The position numbers and the translations under genes were made by a program. A DNA stretch of 64,000 bases from Pantoea piersonii (GTDB taxonomy: Bacteria > Pseudomonadota > Gammaproteobacteria > Enterobacterales > Enterobacteriaceae). The stretch covers positions 1-64,000 of the forward strand of contig NZ_RARB01000009.1 of NCBI RefSeq assembly GCF_003612015.1. The letters are read 5' to 3'. Below are positions 9,117-19,367 of the stretch, piece by piece (position 1 is the first letter of the stretch; every line of letters begins with the position of its first letter). The notes under the pieces are model-generated. The model had not been told where the DNA came from, made no database searches, and was given only the letters and a program-made list of their open reading frames with translations.

Positions 9117-10444
9117 GCCTGTTTCTCCGGCTCGGCATCGGCTTTGTCTTGCTGCTCGGCCTCTGCTGGGGCAGCGCCAGCCTGAGCGTCTGGCTACAGA
9201 CGCGCGCCACCATCAACGAGCTGTTCGATACGCAACAGCTGCTGTTCGCTAAGCGGCTGATGGCGCTTGACCTTGCCGCGCCCGACAGCGCCGCGTTGCC
9301 GAAGAATAAGGTGCTGCTGCGCCAGCATCGCGGCAATCAGGATGACGACGCCCTCGCCTTCGCGATTTTTACCCGCGACGGCAAACCGGTACTGAACGAC
9401 GGCGAAAACGGCAGAATGCTGCCGTTCGACGCTGACGCGCAGGGATTCCACGACGGACAACTCACCGATGACGACGATGCCTGGCGTTTTGTCTGGCTGA
9501 CGACGCCGGATGGACAACACCGAATCGTGGTAGGCCAGGAGTGGGAGTACCGTGACGACATGGCGGAAACGCTGGTGAAAAGCAGCATTCTGCCCTGGCT
9601 AATCGCGCTGCCGCTGATGCTGTTATTGCTGCTCGTGCTGGTATGGCGCGAGCTACGTCCGCTCAAGCGCATCACAAACCTACTGGCGCAGCGCGCGCCG
9701 GACGACGACAGGCCGCTGGATGCTGGCCGGGTGCCGCTGGAGGTCAAACCGCTGACAGAAGCGCTGAATGGACTGTTCAGCCGCATCAGCGCAATGGTTC
9801 AGCGCGAGCGCCGGTTTACCTCCGACGCCGCCCATGAGTTACGCAGCCCGCTGGCGGCGCTGCGCGTACAGAGCGAAGTGGTGCAACTTGCCGCTGACGA
9901 CGAGGCAATGCGTCTGCACGCTTTACGCCAGCTGGATAGCGGCATTCAGCGCGCCACGCGGCTGGTAGATCAGCTACTGACGCTGTCGCGCGCCGAGGCA
10001 GAGGACGCGCGCGACGCGTTCCAGCCTGTCGATCTACAGCGTCTGTTGCAGGAGGCGCTGGCCGAGCAGCTGCCGCAAGCTGACCGCGTCGGCGTCGCGC
10101 TGCGTCTGGAAAGCAGCGCCGAACCCGTGATTCAGGGCCATCCGCTGCTGCTGTCACTGCTGGCACGCAACCTGCTGGACAACGCCATTCGCTATACGCC
10201 TGAAGGCAGCGAGGTCAGAGTAATACTGGAAAGCCGCAGCTAGCGCGTTGAGGATAACGGCAAGGGATTGAGCGAGGCGGAAATGCAGCGCCTGGGCGAA
10301 CGCTTCTGGCGGCCGCCGGGACAGGAAAAAAGCGGCAGCGGGCTGGGATTGTCGATTGTGCGCAATGTTGCGCAGCTGCACGCTATGCAGCTCAGCTTCA
10401 GCCAGCGCCAGGGCGGCGGACTCTGCGTCGCCCTGCGCTGGTAG
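9113..10444 (+). pseudogene. qseC: Sensor kinase QseC interrupted by an in-frame amber codon
   Basis: The reading frame starts with a membrane helix, a periplasmic sensor region, a second membrane segment (about 162-180), HAMP-like linker and the dimerisation domain with phosphoacceptor His241 (SDAAHELRSPLAALR), then the N box NLLDNAIRYTPEG. Codon 377 (10241-10243) is TAG. The same frame goes on without further change for 66 codons, through the G1 box (EDNGKGLSE) and G2 box (SGSGLGLSIV), to a TAG at 10442-10444. The full frame of 443 codons matches the family length (E. coli 449). The truncated protein lacks half of the ATP-binding domain and should not autophosphorylate. A TTG to TAG change would explain it. 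A sequencing error or suppressor readthrough cannot be excluded. Confidence 0.85.
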
Positions 10445-10447
10445 AAA

Positions 10448-12316
10448 TCAGATTTCCACCTGGGTGCCCAGTTCAATAACCCGGTTCGGCGGGATCTCAA
10501 ACTGATCAGGCGCGCGCAGGGCATTGCGCTGCAGCGCCAGGAAGAGTTTGCCGCGCAGGCGCAGATACCAGGGACGTTTGCCCATAATCAGCGACTCGTG
10601 CGACATAAAGAACGAGGTCTCCATCATCCGGCAGTTAAGCCCTTCCAGACCGCAGCGGTGGAAAATTTCCTCCACGTTCGGCGTTTCGCGCCAGCCATAG
10701 CTTGCCACGACGCGCCAGAAGGTCGGCGACAGCTGCTCTATGGCGACGCGGCGCACGTTGTGCACGTAAGGGGCGTCCTCGGTGCGCAGCGTCAGAAAGA
10801 CCACGCGCTCATGCAGCACCTTGTTGTGCTTGAGGTTATGCAGCAGCGCAAAAGGGATCACGTTCAGCGCGCGCGACATATAGACGGCGGTGCCCGGCAC
10901 GCGTACCGGCGGCGACTTCTCCAGCGAGGCGATCATCGCCTCCAGCGAATTGCCGTGTTCATGCATCCGGCGCAGCAGGCGGAAACGCTCGCTCTTCCAG
11001 GTGGTCATAATCAGGAACATAACCAGACCCAGGCAGATTGGCAGCCAGCCGCCGGAGAAGAGCTTAATCAGGTTAGCGGAGAAGAGCGGCACGTCGATGC
11101 AGAGAAACAGCGTCAGGATCAGGCCGACCGCCAGCTTGTTCCAGTGCCAGTTTTTCACGGCGACGGTGCAGGAAAGAATCGACGTCAGCACCATGGTGCC
11201 GGTCACAGCAATGCCGTAAGCCGCCGCCAGGTTGCTGGAGTGTTCAAAGCTGATAATCACAATCAGCACGGCAAAATAGAGTACCCAGTTAATCATCGGC
11301 ACATAAATCTGACCCGACTCCATCTCCGAGGTATGAATAATGCGCATCCCCGGCAGATAGCCCAGGCGAACCGCCTGACGCGTCAGCGAGAAGACGCCGG
11401 AAATCACGGCCTGCGAAGCGATGACCGTCGCCAGCGTCGCCAGAACCAGCAGCGGAATCAGTGCCCAGTCAGGCGCCAGCAGGAAGAAGGGGTTTTTAAT
11501 CGCTTTCGGATCGCTGAGCAGCAGCGCGCCCTGGCCAAAATAGTTCAGCACCAGCGACGGCAGCACCACAATAAACCAGGCGATGCGAATCGGCAGCTTG
11601 CCGAAGTGCCCCATATCCGCATAGAGGGCTTCCACGCCGGTAATCGCCAGCACCACCGCGCCCAGCGCAAAGAAGGAGATGGTTTTGTAGTGTACGAAAA
11701 AGTTTACCGCGTAGAGGGGGTTAAGCGCCTGCAGCACGTCCGGGTTCTTCATAATGCCGGTCACGCCCAGCACCGCCAGCGTCAGGAACCAGACCAGCAT
11801 CACCGGCGCGAAGAGTTTGCCGACAATGCCGGTGCCGTGCTTCTGGATCAGAAACAACAGCGTCAGCACCGCGATTGAGAGCGGAACGATAAAAGGATCG
11901 AGCGACGGCGCGGCGATCTCCAGCCCTTCTATCGCCGACATTACAGAGATGGCGGGTGTAATCACCACTTCGCCATAAAAGAAGCTGCCGCCGATCAGGC
12001 CCATAATGACCAATACCGCCGTCGCGCGCGCGCCGGTATTGCGCCCCGCCAGCGACATCAGGGTTAAAATCCCGCCCTCGCCGGCGTTATCCGCGCGCAT
12101 GACGTAGCTGATATATTTCAGCGACACCACCAGCAGCAGCAGCCAGAAAATCAGCGACAGAAAGCCGAAAACCGCTTCGCGCTCAACGCCGAAACCGAAC
12201 TGACCGGAGAGGCATTCACGCAGGGTATAGAGCGGGCTGGTGCCGATATCGCCATACACTACGCCAATTGCGGCCAGCGTTAACGCACTAAGTGATTGCT
12301 TGTTATCCGAGCTCAT
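10448..12316 (-). CDS. kup: Low-affinity potassium transporter Kup
   Basis: A 622-residue K+/H+ symporter of the KUP/HAK family, with 12 membrane helices in the first 440 residues and a cytoplasmic C-terminal domain. Family motifs are clear: [17 protein letters not shown] (about 17-33), [16 protein letters not shown] segment, and [13 protein letters not shown]. The ATG at 12316 begins MSSDNKQSL as in E. coli, giving the same length of 622; a longer open frame upstream to 12520 is not supported. It ends 3 bp from qseC, convergent. The ribosome site is weak. Confidence 0.96.
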   Translation of the reverse strand: MSSDNKQSLSALTLAAIGVVYGDIGTSPLYTLRECLSGQFGFGVEREAVFGFLSLIFWLLLLVVSLKYISYVMRADNAGEGGILTLMSLAGRNTGARATAVLVIMGLIGGSFFYGEVVITPAISVMSAIEGLEIAAPSLDPFIVPLSIAVLTLLFLIQKHGTGIVGKLFAPVMLVWFLTLAVLGVTGIMKNPDVLQALNPLYAVNFFVHYKTISFFALGAVVLAITGVEALYADMGHFGKLPIRIAWFIVVLPSLVLNYFGQGALLLSDPKAIKNPFFLLAPDWALIPLLVLATLATVIASQAVISGVFSLTRQAVRLGYLPGMRIIHTSEMESGQIYVPMINWVLYFAVLIVIISFEHSSNLAAAYGIAVTGTMVLTSILSCTVAVKNWHWNKLAVGLILTLFLCIDVPLFSANLIKLFSGGWLPICLGLVMFLIMTTWKSERFRLLRRMHEHGNSLEAMIASLEKSPPVRVPGTAVYMSRALNVIPFALLHNLKHNKVLHERVVFLTLRTEDAPYVHNVRRVAIEQLSPTFWRVVASYGWRETPNVEEIFHRCGLEGLNCRMMETSFFMSHESLIMGKRPWYLRLRGKLFLALQRNALRAPDQFEIPPNRVIELGTQVEI

Positions 12317-12606
12317 AGAGTTATCTTTTGTTGGAGCAGAGAGGCGCAAAACCCCATCGCTCTTGCTGTCAAAAAGCGCACAGTATGCACGTATTTCCCA
12401 AAAAACCCATCTCGCTCCTTCATCACTGCAGCCGACGCTGGCGATTTTTCTCGCGACATTACAAGCCGCAGCGGCATTATGCGATGATTGAATTTTGTGA
12501 CACAAAAAAGCGGACGGCAATCAACGCTTTCACGCATCATAATCGGTAGAGTAGCGCGCCTGCCATAATACGACGGCAGCAGTAACAGAAGGACAATGAA
12601 GTGATT

Positions 12607-14103
12607 ATGGCTCAACCCCATCTTTTGGCAGAAAGAATTTCTCGTCTCAGCAATGCCCTGGAGAAGGGCCTGTACGAACGACACGACGCTATTCGCCTCT
12701 GCCTGCTGGCGGCGCTGAGCGGCGAAAGCGTCTTTCTGCTTGGCCCGCCGGGCATCGCCAAGAGCCTGATCGCCCGCCGCTTAAAGTACGCTTTTCAACA
12801 CGCCCGCGCATTTGAATATCTGATGACGCGCTTCTCAACGCCGGAAGAGGTGTTCGGCCCGCTGTCGATTCAGGCGTTAAAAGATGAAGGCCGCTATCAG
12901 CGACTGACGAAAGGCTATCTGCCTGACGCGGAAATTGTGTTTCTGGATGAGATCTGGAAAGCGGGCCCCGCTATTCTCAATACCCTGCTGACCGCGATTA
13001 ACGAGCGACGCTTTCGTAATGGCGACAGCGAGGAAAAAATTCCGATGCGCCTGCTGGTCACCGCCTCAAACGAACTGCCGGAAGCGGACAGCGGACTGGA
13101 AGCGCTATATGACCGTATGCTGATCCGTCTCTGGCTCGACAACGTGCATGAAAAGCAAAACTTTCGCAGCATGCTGACCCACCAGCAGGATGAGAACGCC
13201 AATCCTGTCGCGGAATCGCTGCGCATCAGCGACGAAGAGTATTATCAGTGGCAGCAGGGCATCAGCCAGGTCAACCTGCCGGATAATGTTTTTGAACTGA
13301 TCTATCAGCTGCGCCAGCAGCTGGAAAAGCTACCCGACGCGCCCTATATCTCCGATCGCCGCTGGAAAAAAGCGATTCATCTGCTGCAGGCGAGCGCTTT
13401 CTACAGCGGCCGCAACGCTATCGCGCCAGTCGACCTTGTTCTGTTAAAGGATTGTCTGTGGCATGACGTAACCTCGATGCAGGTGCTGGAACGCGCCATT
13501 GACCAGCTAATGACCCAGCAGGCATGGCAACAGCAGACGCTGCTGCTTAAGCTGCAGCAGCTCAAAGCGCGGCGTCTGGTGCTGCAACAGCAGCAGAGCG
13601 TGGCGCAGGCGATCACGCTGGAAAAACACAGCGGCATGTTCAGCCGCAAGCCGCACTATGAGCTTCCCGCCAGCCTGGCCGACGCGCAGCTGACCCTGAT
13701 GCTGCAACAGCCGCTGACGCTGCACGATATGCAGGTAACCCATGTGGTGATCGCCCGCGACGCGCTGGAGCAGTGGTTGCTGAAAGGCGGCGACATTCGC
13801 GGCAAGCTGAACGGCATTGGTTTCGCCCAGACGCTCGATCTGCTGGTGGATGCGCAGCATTGTCTGGCGCTGCGCGACGTCAGCCTGCAAACGGCGCGCC
13901 TGACGCTGCCTGGTGCCGTGTCGCACAGCGAACTGCCTGCAGAGATCAGCGAGGCGCTGGACGAGCTGGATGCCCAGCTGCGCGCGCAGCGTCACCAGTT
14001 CAGCCAGCATCAGCGCTGCCTGTTTATCAGCGACGACTGGCTGGCACGTATCGAAACCAGCCTGCAGGATGTCGCCGATCAGCTGAAACAGGCGCGTAAA
14101 TGA
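12607..14103 (+). CDS. ravA: MoxR-type AAA+ ATPase RavA
   Basis: A 498-residue AAA+ ATPase of the MoxR group. Walker A GPPGIAKS (about 46-53), Walker B VFLDEIWK, and a sensor region TASNELPE are present, followed by the triple-helix and LARA domains. RavA forms hexamers, binds the lysine decarboxylase LdcI and works with ViaA on respiratory complexes and iron-sulfur handling. The start at 12607 gives exactly the E. coli length and N-terminus (MAQPHLLAE); a GTG at 12601 lies better spaced from GGA at 12591-12593 and could add two residues. The 290-bp gap to kup holds divergent promoters that I cannot place. Confidence 0.94.
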   Translation: MAQPHLLAERISRLSNALEKGLYERHDAIRLCLLAALSGESVFLLGPPGIAKSLIARRLKYAFQHARAFEYLMTRFSTPEEVFGPLSIQALKDEGRYQRLTKGYLPDAEIVFLDEIWKAGPAILNTLLTAINERRFRNGDSEEKIPMRLLVTASNELPEADSGLEALYDRMLIRLWLDNVHEKQNFRSMLTHQQDENANPVAESLRISDEEYYQWQQGISQVNLPDNVFELIYQLRQQLEKLPDAPYISDRRWKKAIHLLQASAFYSGRNAIAPVDLVLLKDCLWHDVTSMQVLERAIDQLMTQQAWQQQTLLLKLQQLKARRLVLQQQQSVAQAITLEKHSGMFSRKPHYELPASLADAQLTLMLQQPLTLHDMQVTHVVIARDALEQWLLKGGDIRGKLNGIGFAQTLDLLVDAQHCLALRDVSLQTARLTLPGAVSHSELPAEISEALDELDAQLRAQRHQFSQHQRCLFISDDWLARIETSLQDVADQLKQARK

Positions 14104-15560
14104 TCTCACTGGAGACGCTCAGCGAACTGCTCTCCATTGGCGAAGCGGAACTGATAGAGGATCTGATCCTCGCGCTGCTCGCCACCCCGCAGCTGGCGAT
14201 CTTTTTTGAAAAGTTTCCCGGCCTGAAGCAGGCGATGATGCGCGACGTGCCGCGCTGGAAAGCGGAGATCACCGCCGAGCTGAAAGCGACGCCGGTGCCG
14301 GAAACGCTGGCTGCCGAGTTTCAGCTGTTTCAGCGCGCCCAGCTGCTCAGCCATCACGACTTCAGCCAGCAGCTGCCGGGGTTACTCGACAAGCTGGCGC
14401 AGCTACCCTCTCCCTTTCTTGAAGAGGCGCACCGGCTGCTGCTGCATACCGATGCGCATCAACTGAGCGGCGCACAGCATACGCTGTTTCTCCAGCGCTG
14501 GCGTCTTAGCCTGACGCTGCAAACCCTGACGCTTAACGAACAGCTGCTGGAGCAGCAGCGCGAGCGGTTAATGGCCGAGCTGCAGCAGCGTATGGCGCTG
14601 AGCGGCCAGCTGGCGCCTTTGCTGAGCGACAACGACGAGGCCGCAGCCGGTCGCTTATGGGATATGAGCAAAGCCTCGCTGCAGCATGGCGATTATCAGC
14701 TGATGCTGGAGTATGGCGACTTTCTGGCGCAGCAGCCGGAGCTGCTGGCGCTGGCGCAACAGCTGGGCCGCAGCCGCGAGGCGAAATCGGTGCCTTCGCA
14801 GGATGCGCCGCTGGAAGCGTTTCACCAGCTGGTACGGGAACCGGACGCGGTGCCAGAAGAGGTAAGCGGCATTCACCAGAGCGACGACGTGCTGCGCCTG
14901 CTGCCGCCGGAGCTGGCGACCATCAGCATCAGCGAGCTGGAGCTGGAGTTTTATCGCCGCCTGGTGGAAAAGCGCCTGCTGACTTACAAACTACAGGGGG
15001 ACGCCTGGCATGAAAAAGTCACGCTGCACCCGGTCAGCCACCAGCAGCACGAAGAACAGCCGCGCGGCCCTTTTATCGTCTGCGTTGATACTTCAGGTTC
15101 GATGGGCGGCTTCAATGAGCGCTGCGCTAAGGCATTCTGCCTTGCGTTACTCAAGGTGGCGCTGGCCGACCGTCGCCGCTGCTATATTATGCTGTTCGCC
15201 CACGACGTCATCGGTTACGAACTCACCGGCGACGACGGGCTGGAACAGGCGATCCGCTTTCTCAGCCAGCGTTTTCGCGGCGGCACCGATCTCGCCGCCT
15301 GCCTGGCGGCCGTGGTCAAGCGCATGGAGGGCTCGCTGTGGCAGGATGCTGACGCCGTTGTGGTCTCCGATTTTATCGCTCAGCGCCTGCCGGACGAAAT
15401 CGTTAATGTTGTTAAGCTGCGCCAGCAGCAACAGCAGCAGCGCTTTCACGCCGTGGCGATGTCGGCGCACGGCAAACCCGGCATCCTGCGTATTTTCGAT
15501 CATATCTGGCGTTTCGACACCGGCATGAAAAGCCGCCTGCTGCGCCGCTGGCGCCGTTAG
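14100..15560 (+). CDS. viaA: VWA-domain protein ViaA, partner of RavA
   Basis: A 486-residue protein (E. coli 483) with a helical N-terminal half and a C-terminal von Willebrand A domain carrying the metal-ion-dependent adhesion site DTSGSMGG (about residue 330), a Thr in GGTDLAACL and Asp in VVSDFI. ViaA stimulates the RavA ATPase. Start overlaps the ravA stop in ATGA, so the two are translationally coupled as in other enterobacteria. It ends with a basic tail (RLLRRWRR). Confidence 0.94.
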   Translation: MISLETLSELLSIGEAELIEDLILALLATPQLAIFFEKFPGLKQAMMRDVPRWKAEITAELKATPVPETLAAEFQLFQRAQLLSHHDFSQQLPGLLDKLAQLPSPFLEEAHRLLLHTDAHQLSGAQHTLFLQRWRLSLTLQTLTLNEQLLEQQRERLMAELQQRMALSGQLAPLLSDNDEAAAGRLWDMSKASLQHGDYQLMLEYGDFLAQQPELLALAQQLGRSREAKSVPSQDAPLEAFHQLVREPDAVPEEVSGIHQSDDVLRLLPPELATISISELELEFYRRLVEKRLLTYKLQGDAWHEKVTLHPVSHQQHEEQPRGPFIVCVDTSGSMGGFNERCAKAFCLALLKVALADRRRCYIMLFAHDVIGYELTGDDGLEQAIRFLSQRFRGGTDLAACLAAVVKRMEGSLWQDADAVVVSDFIAQRLPDEIVNVVKLRQQQQQQRFHAVAMSAHGKPGILRIFDHIWRFDTGMKSRLLRRWRR

Positions 15561-15630
15561 TCACGGAGCAGAAATCCTTATTTGCTATAGTGAGCTACCC
15601 GCTGTGTTTATTCAGCTAACGGAGTTCACT

Positions 15631-17769
15631 GTGACCCTCTTCCAGCAACAACAACTACTACCGGCGCCAACCCGTACGGTCCGCCTTTCCGGCAGCAGCG
15701 TCGCAGAGAAACGCGCTGAATTGCTGGCTTACTACACGCAAACCTGGGAACTGTATGAAAGCCTGTTCGATTGCCTCGCCGACGATCGCGCCTGGTTCAC
15801 GAAAGCCATTACGCTGCGCCACCCTTTAATCTTCTATTTCGGTCACACCGCCTCTTTCTATATCAATAAGCTGATGGCGGGCCGCTACATCGATGCGCGC
15901 ATCGACGATCGCATTGAGGCGATGATGGCGATTGGCGTGGATGAGATGAGCTGGGACGATCTTGACGACAGCCACTACGCCTGGCCGACCGTGCAAGAGG
16001 TGCGGGACTACCGCCACAAGGTGAAAAGTCTGGTAACGCGCTTTATCCAGACCATGCCGCTGGAGCTGCCCATCGACTGGGAAAGCCCGGCATGGGTAAT
16101 CCTGATGGGCATCGAACATGAGCGCATCCATCTTGAAACCTCCAGCGTGTTGATACGTCAGCTGCCCATCCAGTGGGTGCAAGCGCAGCCACAGTGGCCG
16201 GTATGTCAGGAGGCGCGCCATACGCGCGACAAAGTGCCCGCCAATAGCCTGATCGCGATGCCTGGCGGCGTCGTCACGCTGGGGAAAAGCGACGATACCT
16301 ACGGCTGGGACAATGAATATGGCCGTCAGTCGATCGAACTCCAGCCCTTTAAAGCGAGCAAAATGCTGGTCAGCAATGCTGAATTCTTTGAGTTTGTCGC
16401 GGCGGGCGGTTATCAGCAGCGTCAGTACTGGGACGACGAAGGCTGGGGCTGGCGCAGCTTTACCGATGCGCAGATGCCGACCTTTTGGCTCGGCGAGGTG
16501 AAGCACCCCGACGCGCTGAAGCTGCGCCTGATGACCGAAGAAGTGGCGATGCCCTGGGACTGGCCGGCAGAAGTAAACCAGCTGGAGGCCGCCGCGTTTT
16601 GCCGCTGGAAAGCGCAGCAGACCGGCGCGCCTGTCCAGCTGCCGTGCGAGGCCGAGTGGATGCAGCTGCGCGAACAGGTTGAAGGCGATCAGCCGGAGTG
16701 GCAGCTGGTGCCGGGCAACCTTAACCTGGCGTACTGGGCCTCCTCCTGCGCGGTGGACCGCTTCGCCCAGGGCGACTTTTTTGACATCGTGGGCAATGTC
16801 TGGCAGTGGACCACCACGCCGATTAACGGCTTTGAAGGGTTCCGCGTTCATCCGCTCTATGATGACTTTTCCACGCCGACGTTCGACGGGAAACATTCGC
16901 TGATCAAAGGCGGCAGCTGGATCTCTACCGGCAATGAAGCGCTGAAATCGTCGCGCTATGCGTTTCGTCGCCACTTTTTCCAGCATGCGGGCTTCCGCTA
17001 CGTCGTCTCCTCGCATCAGGAATCGATGTCGCTTAATCCCTACGAAACCGACGACATGGTGTCGCAGTATCTCGACTTCCAGTACGGTCCGCGCTATTTC
17101 GGCGTCGACAACTATGCCGAATCGCTGGTGGCGCTGGCGCTACCCCATTGTCAGGCGCGCGGCAGCGCGCTCGATATCGGCTGCGCGACCGGCCGCGCCA
17201 GTTTCGAGCTGGCGCGCCATTTCGAACAGGTGATCGGGATGGATTATTCGGCGCGCTTTATTGATGTGGCGTTGCAGCTCGCCACTGGCGAAGATTTCCG
17301 TTACGTGGTGCCGGAAGAGGGCGAACTGGTGGAATATCGTCAGGTACGTCTGAAAGAGCTGGGTCTCGACGCTGGCCAGGCGCAGCGTATTCAGTTTGTT
17401 CAGGGCGACGCCTGCAATCTGAAACCGCAACCTGCACAGTACGATCTGGTGCTGGCCGCCAACCTTATCGATCGTCTGCGTCAGCCACAGCGCTTTTTGC
17501 AGGATATCGCGCCGATGATACGTTCCGGCGGTCTGCTGCTGCTCTCCTCTCCCTATACCTGGCTGGAAGTCTTTACGCCGAAAGAAAACTGGCTGGGCGG
17601 CATCCGCGAAAACGGCGAAGCGCTCACGACGTTACAGGCGCTGCAGCGGCTGCTGGCGGCGGAGTTCGAGCCGATCGACGCCCCGCAGGATATTCCTTTC
17701 GTCATCCGCGAGACCGCGCGCAAATATCAGCATTCGCTGGCTCAGGTCACGCTGTGGCGTAAGCGGTAA
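15631..17769 (+). CDS. ovoA: 5-histidylcysteine sulfoxide synthase / methyltransferase OvoA
   Basis: A 712-residue ovothiol biosynthesis enzyme. The N-terminal DinB-like domain has the mononuclear iron motif HX3HXE (His163, His167, Glu169). The formylglycine-generating-enzyme-like domain (about 200-450) carries GNVWQWT, KGGSWIS and HAGFRYV. A SAM-dependent methyltransferase follows (LDIGCATGRASFELA from residue 513). OvoA couples cysteine to C5 of histidine with O2, and the C-terminal domain methylates the 5-thiohistidine formed later. GTG at 15631 has GGAG at 15621-15624; an upstream GTG at 15604 is less likely. The homologue of Erwinia tasmaniensis has been studied biochemically. OvoB, the needed lyase, is not in the window. 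In E. coli asnA occupies this spot. Confidence 0.92.
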   Translation: MTLFQQQQLLPAPTRTVRLSGSSVAEKRAELLAYYTQTWELYESLFDCLADDRAWFTKAITLRHPLIFYFGHTASFYINKLMAGRYIDARIDDRIEAMMAIGVDEMSWDDLDDSHYAWPTVQEVRDYRHKVKSLVTRFIQTMPLELPIDWESPAWVILMGIEHERIHLETSSVLIRQLPIQWVQAQPQWPVCQEARHTRDKVPANSLIAMPGGVVTLGKSDDTYGWDNEYGRQSIELQPFKASKMLVSNAEFFEFVAAGGYQQRQYWDDEGWGWRSFTDAQMPTFWLGEVKHPDALKLRLMTEEVAMPWDWPAEVNQLEAAAFCRWKAQQTGAPVQLPCEAEWMQLREQVEGDQPEWQLVPGNLNLAYWASSCAVDRFAQGDFFDIVGNVWQWTTTPINGFEGFRVHPLYDDFSTPTFDGKHSLIKGGSWISTGNEALKSSRYAFRRHFFQHAGFRYVVSSHQESMSLNPYETDDMVSQYLDFQYGPRYFGVDNYAESLVALALPHCQARGSALDIGCATGRASFELARHFEQVIGMDYSARFIDVALQLATGEDFRYVVPEEGELVEYRQVRLKELGLDAGQAQRIQFVQGDACNLKPQPAQYDLVLAANLIDRLRQPQRFLQDIAPMIRSGGLLLLSSPYTWLEVFTPKENWLGGIRENGEALTTLQALQRLLAAEFEPIDAPQDIPFVIRETARKYQHSLAQVTLWRKR

Positions 17770-17871
17770 ACCCAACGGCAGCGGCAAACGCCGCTGCCGG
17801 AGATTGCCTGACGCCGCTTTTTGCTGCACATTCTCCTCTGTTCAAAGAAGAAGAGCTGACATGAGGATGAT

Positions 17872-18333
17872 ATGGCCGAATCACTGCAACTGGACAACCT
17901 GGATCGCGGGATCCTGAATGCGCTGCTGGACAATGCCCGCACCGCTTACGCCGAACTGGCGAAACAGTTCAACGTCAGTCCGGGCACGATCCATGTTCGC
18001 GTGGAGAAGATGAAGCAGGCCGGCATTATTCTCGGCACTCGCGTGGAGATCGATCCGCGCCAGCTGGGGTTTGATGTCTGCTGTTTTATCGGCATCATCC
18101 TGAAAAGCGCACGCGACTACCCAGCCGCGCTGAGCAAGCTGGAGGCGCTTGATGAAGTGGTCGAGGCCTGGTACACCACCGGCCACTACAGCATTTTTAT
18201 TAAGGTCATGTGTCGATCTATCGACGCGCTGCAGCAGGTTCTGATCAACAAGATCCAGACCATCGACGAAATCCAGTCCACCGAAACGCTGATCTCGCTA
18301 CAAAACCCGATCATGCGCACCATCAAGCCCTGA
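17872..18333 (+). CDS. asnC: Transcriptional regulator AsnC
   Basis: A 153-residue Lrp/AsnC-family protein: an N-terminal helix-turn-helix (LDRGILNALLDNARTAYAELAKQFNVSPGTIHVRVEKM) and a C-terminal ligand-binding RAM domain (about 70-150). In E. coli it senses asparagine and controls the divergent asnA, and affects mnmG. Here asnA is absent, so its target at this locus is unclear. It is followed by mioC and oriC in the usual order. Confidence 0.95.
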   Translation: MAESLQLDNLDRGILNALLDNARTAYAELAKQFNVSPGTIHVRVEKMKQAGIILGTRVEIDPRQLGFDVCCFIGIILKSARDYPAALSKLEALDEVVEAWYTTGHYSIFIKVMCRSIDALQQVLINKIQTIDEIQSTETLISLQNPIMRTIKP

Positions 18334-18418
18334 TCCTTTTTCCTGTGCATAACCTTATCCCGTACGAACGCCGCCTGCGCCAGCGGCTGCGTTCGCATCT
18401 TCATTTCTGATAACCCTG

Positions 18419-18427
18419 TTTTCCACA
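18419..18427 (+). promoter_or_regulatory. DnaA-box-like site in the mioC promoter region
   Basis: TTTTCCACA differs from the DnaA box consensus TTATCCACA at one base. It lies 59 bp before mioC, where E. coli has a DnaA box that represses mioC transcription into oriC. Confidence 0.6.
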
Positions 18428-18485
18428 GGTGGATCACGACTTGATCACAGCGTACAATGCTCGCCTTTATTCCGGGGAGAGCATC

Positions 18486-18926
18486 ATGGCCGACATTACT
18501 TTAATCAGTGGCAGCACGCTGGGCAGCGCCGAATATGTGGCCGAACATCTGGAAGAGAAGCTGCAGGAAGCGGGTTTTTCCACCCAGCTGCTGCACGGCC
18601 CGGCGCTGGACGAGTTGCCGCAGCAGGGGATCTGGCTGGTGGTGAGTTCTACCCACGGCGCAGGCGAACTGCCTGACAACCTGCAACCTTTATATGAGGC
18701 TATTGCGGAAACCCAGCCCGATTTGTCGGCGTTGCGCTTCGGCGCGATCGGCCTCGGCAACCATGAATATGATCTGTTCTGCGGCGCCATTCGCTCGCTG
18801 GACGCGCTTTTGATCGCCCGCGGTGCACAACGCATCGGCGATCGACTGGAAATTGACGTGCTGGAGCATGAGATCCCCGAAGATCCGGCAGAAGCCTGGT
18901 TAAGCGGCTGGACCGCCCATCTCTGA
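18486..18926 (+). CDS. mioC: Flavodoxin-like protein MioC
   Basis: A 146-residue FMN-binding flavodoxin domain protein (E. coli 147). The FMN phosphate loop reads SGSTLGSAEYVA (residues 8-19) and the second loop SSTHGAGELPDN (about 55-66). MioC supports biotin synthase activity in vitro in E. coli, and its transcription runs into oriC. Start ATG 18486 is preceded by GGGGAG. Confidence 0.95.
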   Translation: MADITLISGSTLGSAEYVAEHLEEKLQEAGFSTQLLHGPALDELPQQGIWLVVSSTHGAGELPDNLQPLYEAIAETQPDLSALRFGAIGLGNHEYDLFCGAIRSLDALLIARGAQRIGDRLEIDVLEHEIPEDPAEAWLSGWTAHL

Positions 18927-18929
18927 GCG

Positions 18930-19337
18930 GATCTTTTGCCGCAGGGGATCGGGTATTTCGCCGGATCCCCAGTTAAAACGCCTGTTTTTTTACGATCGCA
19001 AACGCTTTATTTGTGGATAACTAGGCTTGATTGCTGCGTAAAACCGGTAGTTATCCAAAGAACAACTGCTGATGCTTTTCTGAGCTGTGCATAAGTCCGC
19101 ATTTTGATCTCAGCTTATACGGATCAGGATCACCGATCATTCACAGCAAAGGATCCTTTCTATCCAGTTGATAACGGTTAGCTTTTTTGGGTTATCCACA
19201 GAAAGGCGCGATCCTAATAAAGAGATCTAACAGAAAGATCATATACAGAATAAAGATCCTTTCTTTTAAACCCGCAGATCCCGCCGCTTTCACCCTCGGC
19301 GGAATTTCAGTAGAATCCACCGCCCAGGGCAACGATC
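18930..19337. other. Chromosomal replication origin oriC
   Basis: The mioC-mnmG gap carries the enterobacterial origin, inverted relative to the E. coli map. DnaA boxes: R4 TGTGGATAA 19012-19020, R2 TTATCCAAA 19051-19059, R3-like TGTGCATAA 19086-19094, R5-like TTATACGGA 19115-19123, R1 TTATCCACA 19192-19200. An IHF-like site (19161-19173) lies between R5 and R1. I count 15 GATC sites in about 408 bp, against 1-2 expected by chance, which provides Dam methylation and SeqA sequestration. Confidence 0.96.
19215..19258. other. DNA unwinding element of oriC with three 13-mers
   Basis: Read on the minus strand, three 13-mers begin with GATC: GATCTCTTTATTA (19215-19227), GATCTTTCTGTTA (19228-19240) and GATCTTTATTCTG (19246-19258). 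The first two abut, the third is 5 bp away. This corresponds to the L/M/R repeats where DnaA opens the duplex and DnaB is loaded, next to box R1. Confidence 0.92.
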
Positions 19338-19367
19338 CCTGCCAGTTCATCAACGAGGTACCACTTC

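Noticed and set aside
9113..10243. qseC as a normal shortened gene
   Set aside because: The frame continues past the TAG with the exact G1 and G2 boxes of the kinase, so truncation by a stop codon is the better reading.
10230..10260. A frameshift in qseC
   Set aside because: The downstream kinase motifs stay in the same frame; only the TAG codon interrupts.
10598..11878. 426-codon open frame on the plus strand opposite kup
   Set aside because: It is the antisense shadow of a well-identified kup gene; its product is rich in His, Gln and Arg as expected from such shadows, and it has no ribosome site.
12317..12520. N-terminal extension of Kup
   Set aside because: The frame is open to 12520, but the protein begins exactly like E. 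coli Kup at 12316 and the extra part has no similarity or ribosome site.
15826..17016. 396-codon open frame opposite ovoA
   Set aside because: Antisense to clear OvoA domains; composition and lack of any motif mark it as a by-product of G+C-rich codon use.
18930..19337. oriC region as something unusual
   Set aside because: Box order, 13-mers and GATC density follow the enterobacterial plan; it is described as a feature only.
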